64,000 bases of DNA from JALHST01 sp963798435 (GTDB taxonomy: Bacteria > Bacteroidota > Bacteroidia > Flavobacteriales > Flavobacteriaceae), in NCBI GenBank assembly GCA_963798435.1, contig CAWCTF010000008.1:248001-312000 (forward strand). The letters are read 5' to 3'. This document shows, piece after piece, positions 27,508 to 35,694 of this stretch. A program made the position numbers and the translations under genes. Numbering within the stretch: position 1 is the stretch's first letter; every line of letters starts with the position of its first letter. A model generated the notes under the pieces. That model was not told where the DNA came from. It saw nothing but the letters and a program-made list of their open reading frames with translations, and ran no database searches.

Positions 27508-28280
27508 TATCCGGGTAGTTGATTATGTGTTGCAGCCGGTTTTTTTTCTCCAAGCCACCATTTGGCTTTTTGTGCTTTTTTGACCAAATTGAATTTTTTT
27601 ATAGCGTAGGTACTGATATGCTCTGCCATTTCTTCCACCGAATCAGTAACGAAAAGCAATTTCAAGTCCTCTTTACTTATACTTTCGTTTTTTGCCATAA
27701 TATCGATATGTTCGCAAAGCTCTTTGTGATAATCCCGGCCAAAGATCACAACTGGGAAATCATTGATCATTTTAGTCTGGATCAGGGTAAGTGACTCGAA
27801 AAGCTCATCTAATGTGCCGATCCCACCAGGCAATACCACAAATGCATATGAATATTTTACCAGCACATATTTGCGTACAAAAAAGTAGGGAATATTTATC
27901 CATTTGTGTAAATACGGATTGGGATTTTGTTCTCTTGGTAAGATAATATTGCATCCCACCGAATATCCACCCGCTTCATAGGCCCCTTTATTGGCGGCTT
28001 CCATAATGCCTGGACCTCCTCCGGTCATTACCGTGAATCCCAAGTTGGCGAGTCGTGCGCCGACAGCTACGGCCTGCTTATAAAATGGATTATCGACTTC
28101 AAATCGAGCCGATCCGAATACGGTAACGCAAGGGCCGATAAAATGCATGGCTCGAAATGCCTTTATAAAACTGAATTGCACCCGAAATGTAAAAAAAAAC
28201 TCCTGTAATCTTGATTTTGGACCGCTCAAAAAGTGCGATTCTGCAGGTTCGAGATGATATTGGTTGGTTTGATTTTCCAT
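27507..28280 (-). CDS. LOG family protein (nucleotide 5'-monophosphate phosphoribohydrolase)
   Basis: 257 residues. Contains both LOG signatures, GGGPGIMEAANKGAYEAGG and PGGIGTLDELFESLT. The family cleaves the N-glycosidic bond of adenine-type nucleoside monophosphates (cytokinin-activating in plants, general salvage in bacteria). It is translationally linked to the truncated hemoglobin gene. An ABC-permease remnant lies 13 bp upstream, so the original promoter may have belonged to that lost operon. Confidence 0.9.
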   Translation of the reverse strand: MENQTNQYHLEPAESHFLSGPKSRLQEFFFTFRVQFSFIKAFRAMHFIGPCVTVFGSARFEVDNPFYKQAVAVGARLANLGFTVMTGGGPGIMEAANKGAYEAGGYSVGCNIILPREQNPNPYLHKWINIPYFFVRKYVLVKYSYAFVVLPGGIGTLDELFESLTLIQTKMINDFPVVIFGRDYHKELCEHIDIMAKNESISKEDLKLLFVTDSVEEMAEHISTYAIKKFNLVKKAQKAKWWLGEKKPAATHNQLPG

Positions 28281-28293
28281 TCGTTGACTTTTT

Positions 28294-28560
28294 TTAACTA
28301 AATACAGCTAGGCCACTCATTACTATGGTATAGGCGAGTGTCTTAAAGAATTGCGGATAAATATCTAAACTGCCGGCACCTTTGAACATCACAATGCGCA
28401 ATACCTGAACAAAATATTTAATTGGGTTGAACTCGGTCAAGCGCTTTTCCCAATGGGGCATTTTTACTATTGGAATAAAAAAACCGCTCATTAAAATAAA
28501 GATGAAGTTGTTTAGGATACCATGTCATTGCCTTGGTATCATTGGCACTTTCTCCTTGGC
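28294..28560 (-). pseudogene. ABC-2 type permease C-terminal remnant
   Basis: About 75 codons of the C-terminus survive: NNFIFILMSGFFIPIVKMPHW, LTEFNPIKYFVQVLRIVMF, then LAYTIVMSGLAVFS. They match the last two helices of ABC-2 permeases (YhhJ/YadH type). A second frame carries ANDTKAMTW just upstream, so a slip lies near 28518-28524. Nothing of the rest of a 370-residue permease or its ATPase remains, so this is a deletion scar. Bases 28613-28841 upstream hold nothing recognisable. Confidence 0.65.
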
Positions 28561-28841
28561 ATCCTTCGGATTTTAAAATTGTATCATAAAGGAAGAAGGG
28601 CCATCGATTCATTCGTGAAGTATGAATTTAATCACAAAATTGGGATAATCGCCCAATAAAAGCATAATTGTTAGGTGTATTTAGTCATTTTTCGCAATAA
28701 AATAGACCTAAGCTCAACCAATCCTATACTTTTTCAAATTCTCCTTCTTGTAGTGTTTCCCGTTCTATTTTTTTGGCCCCATGGTTCGGTAGATTGAATA
28801 CACTAAGTTTCGAGCAACAATCTAAAAAAGACCGTACAGGG

Positions 28842-29543
28842 CTAATGGCAGTTCATCTCAGCCGACACAAGGTGATTCGTTGGCTTTGGGGATACATAAG
28901 GGATGCCTAATCCCAAACCGCGTAAAATAAAAAGAAGCCCCATGATTACCACAAAAACCGGAATCAGTTTTTGCACTTTGCTTCGTATGGGCCCTTTTAA
29001 TACGTTACTTAAATAAACGGCCGTGGTCATCAAGGGGATGGTACCGATTCCGAATACGATCATATACAAACTGCCTTTAAACGTATTTCCCATGGCAATG
29101 GCACCAAAGAGGGCTATGTACACCAAACCACATGGTAAGAAACCGTTTAAAAAACCAATGGTCAAGAAGGTATCTGGCGTCTTTTTTTTCAATTCCTGCC
29201 CTAATTTGTTCTTGATCTTTGAAATTATTTTATACAAGGGTTTCGACAAATTGTATTTTGAGAAAAGCGCACTTGGGATGACTACTATTACAATCATCAT
29301 GATACCAATGATGATTGACAGCTTCTGTTGCAATCCGAAGATATAGAGCCCTTTGCCCAAGAGTCCGAAAACAAGTCCTATAATCCCATACGCCATTAAT
29401 CTCCCAAAATGGTAAATAAAGATCTGCGTAAATTTTTTAAGTTGGTTCGATCTATCTACAGGCAGCATAAAAGCAATGGGACCGCACATGCCGATACAGT
29501 GCAGACTTCCGAATAATCCTAAAATGAAGGCCGATAGTAACAT
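28842..29543 (-). CDS. Sulfite exporter TauE/SafE-like membrane protein of the cco cluster
   Basis: 233 residues, six to seven hydrophobic helices with the repeated pattern GLFGSLHCIGMCGPIAF and GFLNGFLPCGLVYIAL. The CxxxC and PCG motifs are typical of the SafE/UreH/DsbD-like branch that appears after ccoH in Flavobacteria. A role in copper handling or cytochrome maturation is usually suggested; transport of sulfite is not implied. It is last gene of the cco-GH group. Confidence 0.85.
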   Translation of the reverse strand: MLLSAFILGLFGSLHCIGMCGPIAFMLPVDRSNQLKKFTQIFIYHFGRLMAYGIIGLVFGLLGKGLYIFGLQQKLSIIIGIMMIVIVVIPSALFSKYNLSKPLYKIISKIKNKLGQELKKKTPDTFLTIGFLNGFLPCGLVYIALFGAIAMGNTFKGSLYMIVFGIGTIPLMTTAVYLSNVLKGPIRSKVQKLIPVFVVIMGLLFILRGLGLGIPYVSPKPTNHLVSAEMNCH

Positions 29544-29701
29544 TTATTATTTTGACACTAGAAGTTTCAAAAGCCGACAACTTGACTTATAGTTTCTATG
29601 AATTAATTTAAACCCAAACCAACATAGGTTGTATTTCTGGTTTCCTTTGAATTTGGCACCTTTATAGTTCAGGTATGGTTTTCAACAGTCTGACCACTAT
29701 T

Positions 29702-30148
29702 TTAATAGGTAATACATTCTTTGTGCAAATACTTTTTTCCTTCGTATTCCCAAGAAACTTTAATGTCCCAGCGACCATCCAACAAACGTTTGTCGGGTAT
29801 GAGCAAATGTAAATCGGATAGACGTAAGGAAACATCAAAATCCAATAGTTTATTAGATGGTCTGTACAGGGACACCGTACCTATTACCGCATCACTGCGA
29901 TATTCTTTGGGAAACTCCAGAAGCAATCCTTCAGTCGTTCTATTGATTTTTATGGGGTTCTTGGCATCACGCGCATTGGTCTCGGCATTGATTTCGCTTT
30001 GATAGTTCAGTTCCGCCTTATAATAATCCTCGGTGACTAGATCATGGTGTGCCCGGTCATCTGTCGACATGCGAATGACAAAAAATAAGATAAAGCTTAT
30101 AAAGACCGCGAAGGCGATTAAGATACCTGTTCCCCAATTTATTTTCAT
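29702..30148 (-). CDS. ccoH: cbb3 oxidase assembly protein CcoH (FixH family)
   Basis: 148 residues. One N-terminal membrane helix (WGTGILIAFAVFISFILFFVIRMS, 5-28) and a periplasmic beta-rich domain (KEYRSDAVIGTVSLYRPSNKLLDF). This FixH layout is involved in the final assembly of cbb3 subunits. It is separated from ccoG by 182 bp with no recognised element. Confidence 0.9.
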   Translation of the reverse strand: MKINWGTGILIAFAVFISFILFFVIRMSTDDRAHHDLVTEDYYKAELNYQSEINAETNARDAKNPIKINRTTEGLLLEFPKEYRSDAVIGTVSLYRPSNKLLDFDVSLRLSDLHLLIPDKRLLDGRWDIKVSWEYEGKKYLHKECITY

Positions 30149-30330
30149 TGTTGTATTTTATATTATTCTATCTCGAAATCGTATCTGATGCCAGGCGTTA
30201 TAGTGAACCTGTGGGCCGACGGTTTGTGTAAAACATCCCATCAAAATAGGTGCTTTTCGTTAGGTCTCCGATACTATTTAAAAGAAAGAACCGGTTTTCA
30301 CTGAACGTCTCTTTTGGTTAAAATTGTTTC

Positions 30331-31749
30331 TTATCGATAGCTTCTTGGTGCCAAAAAACTGGCCGAGGTCGTCTCTATTAATTTATCACCACTATATACC
30401 CCTATTTTAATCTTATCCTTATCCCCGTTGAGCGCGGCCAAATTGATTTCTATAAATAGGGTGCCTTCGGCCAACGCTTCGGCGGGCACTGAGAAATTAT
30501 TCTTTCGTACCAACCGCAATGTTCCTGTATGTGATAAAAGCTTAAAGTGTACATCAGGAATTTCTTTCGTTGTCTTGTTCAAAAGCTTATAGGTAAAAAC
30601 GTTGCTAATCATATTCCCTGCTTTGTGCTCATACAATTGCCCCGGCAATCTCAAGATGTTCGCCTCAAGATCATTTCTTAGAAATAACATACCGATCAAG
30701 ACACCTGTCAGTATTACCAGCACCGCGGTATATCCTTTTAATCGTGGTGTAAACTTGAATTTTTCCTTTTTTGTAATCTCATCTTCGCTGGCATACCTGA
30801 TCAAACCTTTTGGCAGATTTACCTTTTCCATGATCTCGTCGCATTCATCAATACATGCCGTACAGTTTACGCATTCGAGTTGAGTTCCGTTGCGGATATC
30901 GATTCCCGTGGGGCAGACATTTACACATTGAAAACAATCGATGCAATCCCCAACACCTAGGGCCTGCCTATCTTCGTTCTTCCGCCATTTTTTACGGCCG
31001 TTTTCTGCCTCGCCTCTTTTGTGATCATACGCCACGACGATGGTCTTGTTGTCTAATAACACGCCTTGCATTCGGCCATAGGGGCATGCGATGATACATA
31101 CTTGTTCCCGAAACCATGCAAAAACAAAATAGAACACTCCTGTAAAAATCAATAGGGAAATCAACGTGCTTATGTGTTGTAGTGGGTTTTCAGTAACATA
31201 TTCGATCAAGCGATCGCTTCCGATCAAATAGGCTAGGAATACATTGGCGATGATAAACGAAATAATGAAGAAGACGGTCCATTTTAAAACGCGTTTCCTA
31301 ATCTTTTCAGCATTCCAGGCTTGCCGATCGAGTTTCATTTGAGCACCACGATCCCCATCGATCCAATATTCCAATCTGCGAAATACCATTTCAAGAAAAA
31401 TCGTCTGAGGGCACATCCATCCACAAAAAATACGGCCAAATGCCACCGTAAAAAGTGCAACAAAAATGACTCCAATAATCATAGAGAGCACGAATAAATG
31501 AAAATCCTGTGGCCAAAACGGGAAGCCAAAGATGTTAAATCGTCGTTCAAGCACATTGAACATCATAAATTGATTTCCATGGATCTTAATGAATGGGGAA
31601 GCTATTAGGAAAACCAATAAAAAGTAACTTACGTACTTGCGATATTCGTAGAATCTACCGCTTGGCTTCTTTGGAAATACCCATGCCCGCTTTCCATCTT
31701 CTTTGATGGTGCCCATTGAATCCCTAAAATTTTCGCTGTCCTGATTCAT
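30331..31749 (-). CDS. ccoG: Cytochrome c oxidase accessory protein CcoG
   Basis: 472 residues (FixG/RdxA). Several membrane helices at 36-60, 85-110, 155-180 and 195-215, then a ferredoxin-like region with two cysteine clusters: CIDCFQCVNVCP and CVNCTACIDEC, sites for [4Fe-4S] clusters. The C-terminal IgG-like domain follows another helix. It is thought to reduce copper for cbb3 biogenesis. Position between ccoP and ccoH is canonical. Confidence 0.95.
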   Translation of the reverse strand: MNQDSENFRDSMGTIKEDGKRAWVFPKKPSGRFYEYRKYVSYFLLVFLIASPFIKIHGNQFMMFNVLERRFNIFGFPFWPQDFHLFVLSMIIGVIFVALFTVAFGRIFCGWMCPQTIFLEMVFRRLEYWIDGDRGAQMKLDRQAWNAEKIRKRVLKWTVFFIISFIIANVFLAYLIGSDRLIEYVTENPLQHISTLISLLIFTGVFYFVFAWFREQVCIIACPYGRMQGVLLDNKTIVVAYDHKRGEAENGRKKWRKNEDRQALGVGDCIDCFQCVNVCPTGIDIRNGTQLECVNCTACIDECDEIMEKVNLPKGLIRYASEDEITKKEKFKFTPRLKGYTAVLVILTGVLIGMLFLRNDLEANILRLPGQLYEHKAGNMISNVFTYKLLNKTTKEIPDVHFKLLSHTGTLRLVRKNNFSVPAEALAEGTLFIEINLAALNGDKDKIKIGVYSGDKLIETTSASFLAPRSYR

Positions 31750-31842
31750 TCTTTGACTTTTTTTCTCAATTTCCTTTTTGATGGAATATTGAAAAGGATA
31801 GGACCAAATAGGAAACCCCTATTCGGTGGATTGCGCGGTAGG

Positions 31843-32802
31843 CTATTTTAGTACCACAGCTACCGAATCCTTCACCATTGCCGTAGAGTCTTGCGTTTTC
31901 TCTGGCATGGTATCCATCGGCGCATTAGGATCGACCCACAATTCGCCTTGTGGTTCCTTTGGATTGGCTGGTGTCTTACCATTGATATTTTCGAGGACAT
32001 AACTTGCCACTTGTGCAATTTCCAAGGGCTTGAGCGTCTGTTTCCATGCAATCATGCCTTTACCGTCCCGGCCACCTTCCGATATGGTATGAAAAACATT
32101 TTTGATGCCGCCTCCTAGAATCCAATAGGCATCCGTAAGGTTTGGGCCAATGCCGCCTCCGCCATCGACCATATGACAGGCCACGCAATTTGATTCAAAG
32201 ATTTTTTTACCGGCGTCAAGGTCTACAGCATCAGTGAGTAGTTCAACACTATTGGCATCTACGAGGCCTTTGGCATTCTTCTTATATTCGGTAATTTCCG
32301 CTTGTGCCTCGGCAACTTCCTGTTCGTATTCGAGTTTTTGATCATAGCCATTGAAAATGTGAAAGCGTGCTAAATAAACAATCGCAAAAATGATAGTTGC
32401 ATAGAACATATAGACCCACCACGGGGGTAAATTGTTATCCAACTCACGGATACCATCATAATTATGGTCGAGTATAATTTCACCTTCTTCCTCAATGGGT
32501 TTATTACCGGTTAATTTTTTCCAGAGATTTTTGCCCCAGTTCCATTCCCATGATTTTGATTTTGAGGTTAGGTACCTTGCCTTCGCTTCTTCAGAGAGGG
32601 TCTGGAACATCACGTTTTCGATAGCGTGCAGGATCAATTCGATGGCGATCAAGAGCAACAAGACCAATACCATAAAGTAGCGGGCCACAGGGTACGCGAT
32701 GATTGCTGGTTCTTTGCCTGAATCGATGACATATTCCATCAATCCTAGAATGACAAAAAAGAGTAGGGGGACCCGAATCCACCAAGGTGTCATATTTCTC
32801 AT
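31843..32802 (-). CDS. ccoP: cbb3 cytochrome c oxidase subunit III (CcoP), single-heme form
   Basis: 319 residues. Two N-terminal helices, a further one at about 135-155 (WWVYMFYATIIFAIVYLARFH), then a cytochrome c domain with one heme motif CVACH near 204-209 and the axial methionine probably in GMIAW. Proteobacterial CcoP has two heme motifs, while only one is present here. It overlaps ccoQ by 4 bp. It passes electrons from cytochrome c to CcoO/N. Confidence 0.93.
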   Translation of the reverse strand: MRNMTPWWIRVPLLFFVILGLMEYVIDSGKEPAIIAYPVARYFMVLVLLLLIAIELILHAIENVMFQTLSEEAKARYLTSKSKSWEWNWGKNLWKKLTGNKPIEEEGEIILDHNYDGIRELDNNLPPWWVYMFYATIIFAIVYLARFHIFNGYDQKLEYEQEVAEAQAEITEYKKNAKGLVDANSVELLTDAVDLDAGKKIFESNCVACHMVDGGGGIGPNLTDAYWILGGGIKNVFHTISEGGRDGKGMIAWKQTLKPLEIAQVASYVLENINGKTPANPKEPQGELWVDPNAPMDTMPEKTQDSTAMVKDSVAVVLK

Positions 32803-32993
32803 AATAAGGGTTCTTTAGGTTGGTTATCATTTTCCAAGGGCAACTCGCTAACTTCCTTGATATATGCCTTTTTCGCGGTCATTACCCACCAAAAAAGAAG
32901 TACAAAAAAAACAAAGAAAATAAGAAGGGAAATCATAGGATAGGTGGCAACACCTTCAATACTTTCCATATAATTTTTAACGAAATTTAGCAT
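32799..32993 (-). CDS. ccoQ: cbb3 oxidase subunit CcoQ
   Basis: 64 residues with one membrane helix (MISLLIFFVFFVLLFWWVMTAKK, about 20-42), the FixQ/CcoQ type. It stabilises the assembled oxidase. It overlaps ccoP by 4 bp and follows ccoNO by 94 bp. Confidence 0.88.
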   Translation of the reverse strand: MLNFVKNYMESIEGVATYPMISLLIFFVFFVLLFWWVMTAKKAYIKEVSELPLENDNQPKEPLL

Positions 32994-33087
32994 AGCTTCC
33001 TTATTTTGTGACTCGGAGAGATCATCTGGAAGTAAGACTTCATTTCGTTCGGTCGTACTTCAGATTTTCGGTTTTCCGAATCAGTTT

Positions 33088-35289
33088 TTAATTATTTTCT
33101 GTTGTCGCCTTATCAGTATCCTTCACTTTAATGTCAGTACCTAGCCGCTGTAGATAGGCGATAAGCGATACGATTTCCCGATCGCGCATCTCGATGAATT
33201 CGAGTCCGTTTTCTGCTGCATATTTTTTATCTGCTTCATAATTCTTGGCAAAATCAGGATCCATATATAGGTTTTTTTCGATTTTCGTAGCCTGCTCGTC
33301 CATCGACTTCTGTGCATTGGCTATTTCTTCATCGGTATACGGCACCCCTAGCGATCCCATGGCTTTCATTTTGGTCGATATATTGCTACGATCATGACGA
33401 CTACGCACTAACCATTGATACGAGGGCATGATAGAGCCTGAAGAAGTGCTTTGCGGGTCATACATATGGTTTAAATGCCAATTGTCTGAATATTTTCCGC
33501 CGACACGCAAGAGATCGGGTCCAGTTCGTTTACTGCCCCAAAGGAAGGGATGGTCATATACGAATTCACCAGCTTTTGCATATTCGCCATAGCGTTCGAC
33601 CTCGCTGCGAAATGGACGCACCATCTGCGAATGGCAGCCAACACACCCTTCGCGAATGTATAAGTCACGACCTTCCAATTCAAGCGGTGTGTATGGTTTT
33701 ACACTACTTATGGTCGGAATGTTCGATTTTACTAAAATGGTCGGGACGATTTGGATAATTCCACCGATCAGAATGGCCACGGTTGCCAATATGGTCAATT
33801 GAATGGGCTTGCGCTCCAACCACGTATGAAAAGTCTCGCCAGCGGTTCGCTTTTTAGACACCCTTGTAAGTGCCGCTGCTTCGGCCAATTCATCCTCGAC
33901 CTTACTGCCAGATCTAATAGTCATAACTACGTTGTAGATCATAACACAGGCCCCAATAATGTAAAGTGTGCCCCCAATGGCCCGCATCCAATACATGGGT
34001 ATTATTTCATGCACCGTTTCAAGGAAGTTTCCATATACCAAAGTGCCGTCCGGATTGAAATCCTTCCACATCAAGGCCTGGGTAAAGCCGGCGACATACA
34101 TTGGCAAGGTATATAATATGATTCCCAATGTGCCGATCCAAAAATGGAAGTTCGCAAGACCTATCGATGCCAAACGTGTTTTGAACATTTTAGGAACTAG
34201 CCAGTAGATCATCCCAAAGGTGAGGAAGCCGTTCCAGGCCAGGGCACCGACATGAACGTGGGCAATGATCCAGTCACTGAAATGTGCTATGGCATTTACG
34301 TTTTTGAGTGATAACATGGGTCCTTCGAAGGTTGCCATCCCGTAACCGGTGATTGCGACCACCATAAATTTGAGTGTGGGATCGGTGCGCACTTTGTCCC
34401 ATGCTCCGCGAAGTGTAAGCAATCCATTGATCATTCCACCCCATGACGGCGCGATCAACATTACTGAAAACGCAACCCCTAAATTCTGTGCCCAATCAGG
34501 TAAGGCAGAGTACAATAAATGATGCGGACCGGCCCATATGTAGATAAATATCAAAGACCAAAAATGAACTATCGAAAGCCGATATGAATAAATGGGCCTA
34601 TTGGCCGCCTTTGGCACAAAATAGTACATCAAACCTAAGAATGGCGTAGTCAAAAAGAAAGCAACGGCATTATGTCCGTACCACCATTGCACCAAGGCAT
34701 CTTGCACCCCGGCATATACCGAATAACTTTTTAGGGCACTGACAGGAAGTTCGAGGCTATTAAAAATATGAAGTACGGCTACCGTTACGAAGGTGGCCAC
34801 ATAAAACCAGATAGCGACATAGAGATGTCGTTGTCTTCTCTTGATCATGGTGCCGATCAGGTTGACTCCGAAAGCCACCCAAACCAAGGCGATGGCAATA
34901 TCGATGGGCCATTCGAGTTCTGCGTATTCCTTCGACGTGGTATACCCTAAGGGGAGCGTAATGGCGGCTGCAACGATGATCAACTGCCATCCCCAAAAAT
35001 TAAAGTTGCTCAGAAAATCATTGAACATTCGGGCCTTGAGCAACCGTTGTGTCGAATAGTACACACCGGCAAAAATTGCGTTGCCAACAAATGCGAAGAT
35101 GACCGCATTGGTATGCAGCGGACGCAATCGGCCAAAACTTAACCATGAAATGCCATTGGTTAAATTGGGAAAAATGAAAAGAAATGCCAGTAGAAGACCG
35201 ACCGACATTCCAACGATTCCCCAAAACATTGTTGCATAAAGGAACTTTTTTACGATTTTGTTGTCGTAATAGAATTGCTGTACTTCCAT
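33088..35289 (-). CDS. ccoNO: cbb3 oxidase subunit I-II fusion (CcoN-CcoO)
   Basis: 733 residues. Residues 1-470 are the heme-copper oxidase subunit I with about 12 helices, including HTNAVIFAFVGNAIF, the copper/heme ligand region WWYGHNAVAFFLT, and AHVHVGALAWNGF. A hinge near 475-500 leads to CcoO: one helix, then CVGCH near 549-553 and a C-terminal cytochrome c fold (KRTGPDLLRVGGKYSD). Fusion of N and O is usual in Bacteroidota. It reduces oxygen to water with very high affinity and pumps protons. Transcribed from the ccoS promoter. Confidence 0.96.
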   Translation of the reverse strand: MEVQQFYYDNKIVKKFLYATMFWGIVGMSVGLLLAFLFIFPNLTNGISWLSFGRLRPLHTNAVIFAFVGNAIFAGVYYSTQRLLKARMFNDFLSNFNFWGWQLIIVAAAITLPLGYTTSKEYAELEWPIDIAIALVWVAFGVNLIGTMIKRRQRHLYVAIWFYVATFVTVAVLHIFNSLELPVSALKSYSVYAGVQDALVQWWYGHNAVAFFLTTPFLGLMYYFVPKAANRPIYSYRLSIVHFWSLIFIYIWAGPHHLLYSALPDWAQNLGVAFSVMLIAPSWGGMINGLLTLRGAWDKVRTDPTLKFMVVAITGYGMATFEGPMLSLKNVNAIAHFSDWIIAHVHVGALAWNGFLTFGMIYWLVPKMFKTRLASIGLANFHFWIGTLGIILYTLPMYVAGFTQALMWKDFNPDGTLVYGNFLETVHEIIPMYWMRAIGGTLYIIGACVMIYNVVMTIRSGSKVEDELAEAAALTRVSKKRTAGETFHTWLERKPIQLTILATVAILIGGIIQIVPTILVKSNIPTISSVKPYTPLELEGRDLYIREGCVGCHSQMVRPFRSEVERYGEYAKAGEFVYDHPFLWGSKRTGPDLLRVGGKYSDNWHLNHMYDPQSTSSGSIMPSYQWLVRSRHDRSNISTKMKAMGSLGVPYTDEEIANAQKSMDEQATKIEKNLYMDPDFAKNYEADKKYAAENGLEFIEMRDREIVSLIAYLQRLGTDIKVKDTDKATTENN

Positions 35290-35363
35290 AATCTTGGTTT
35301 AGAAAAATGAGATGGAACAATAAGGAAACCCAAAAACAAATCGCCTCAACACGAAGTTGTTTT

Positions 35364-35612
35364 TTATCCCATATGCTCTTTTCTTTTTTTAAGTTTGACT
35401 GATTTTTTTTTGGTTTCTAAATTTTGGAATGATCTGCTCTTCCCAGGTTCTAGGAGCTTGGGCGGCTTTACTAGCTCATCCTCGAACAAAATGCGCACAG
35501 AAGGGGTATACGTGTCGTCATATTGACCGCCACGTATCGAAAGGATAAAGGCAGCGAAAAAAATAATTGCGACCACAAGGCTTATCGACAATAACACATA
35601 AATAACACTCAT
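35364..35612 (-). CDS. ccoS: cbb3 oxidase assembly protein CcoS
   Basis: 82 residues. N-terminal helix MSVIYVLLSISLVVAIIFFAAF followed by the family segment LSIRGGQYDDTYTPSVRILFED; the charged tail KKKSVKLKKRKEHMG is lineage-specific. CcoS is needed for heme and copper insertion. It is first gene of the oxidase operon, 75 bp before ccoNO, and 82 bp after ccoI. Confidence 0.92.
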   Translation of the reverse strand: MSVIYVLLSISLVVAIIFFAAFILSIRGGQYDDTYTPSVRILFEDELVKPPKLLEPGKSRSFQNLETKKKSVKLKKRKEHMG

Positions 35613-35631
35613 ACCCTTTTAAATTCTGGCG

Positions 35632-35675
35632 TAAAACTAAAATGTCGCCACTTCATTAAATATGACATTTGTCAG
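35632..35675 (-). promoter_or_regulatory. ccoS-NOQP promoter: FNR-like dyad and -7 element
   Basis: ATGAC-ATTT-GTCAG at 35662-35675 (centre 35668.5). On the minus strand TAGTTTTA at 35639-35632 starts 29.5 bp away. The dyad lies between ccoI and ccoS, so the oxidase operon can be induced independently of ccoI. Confidence 0.78.
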
Positions 35676-35694
35676 GTTTTCCTATTTTATGGAT

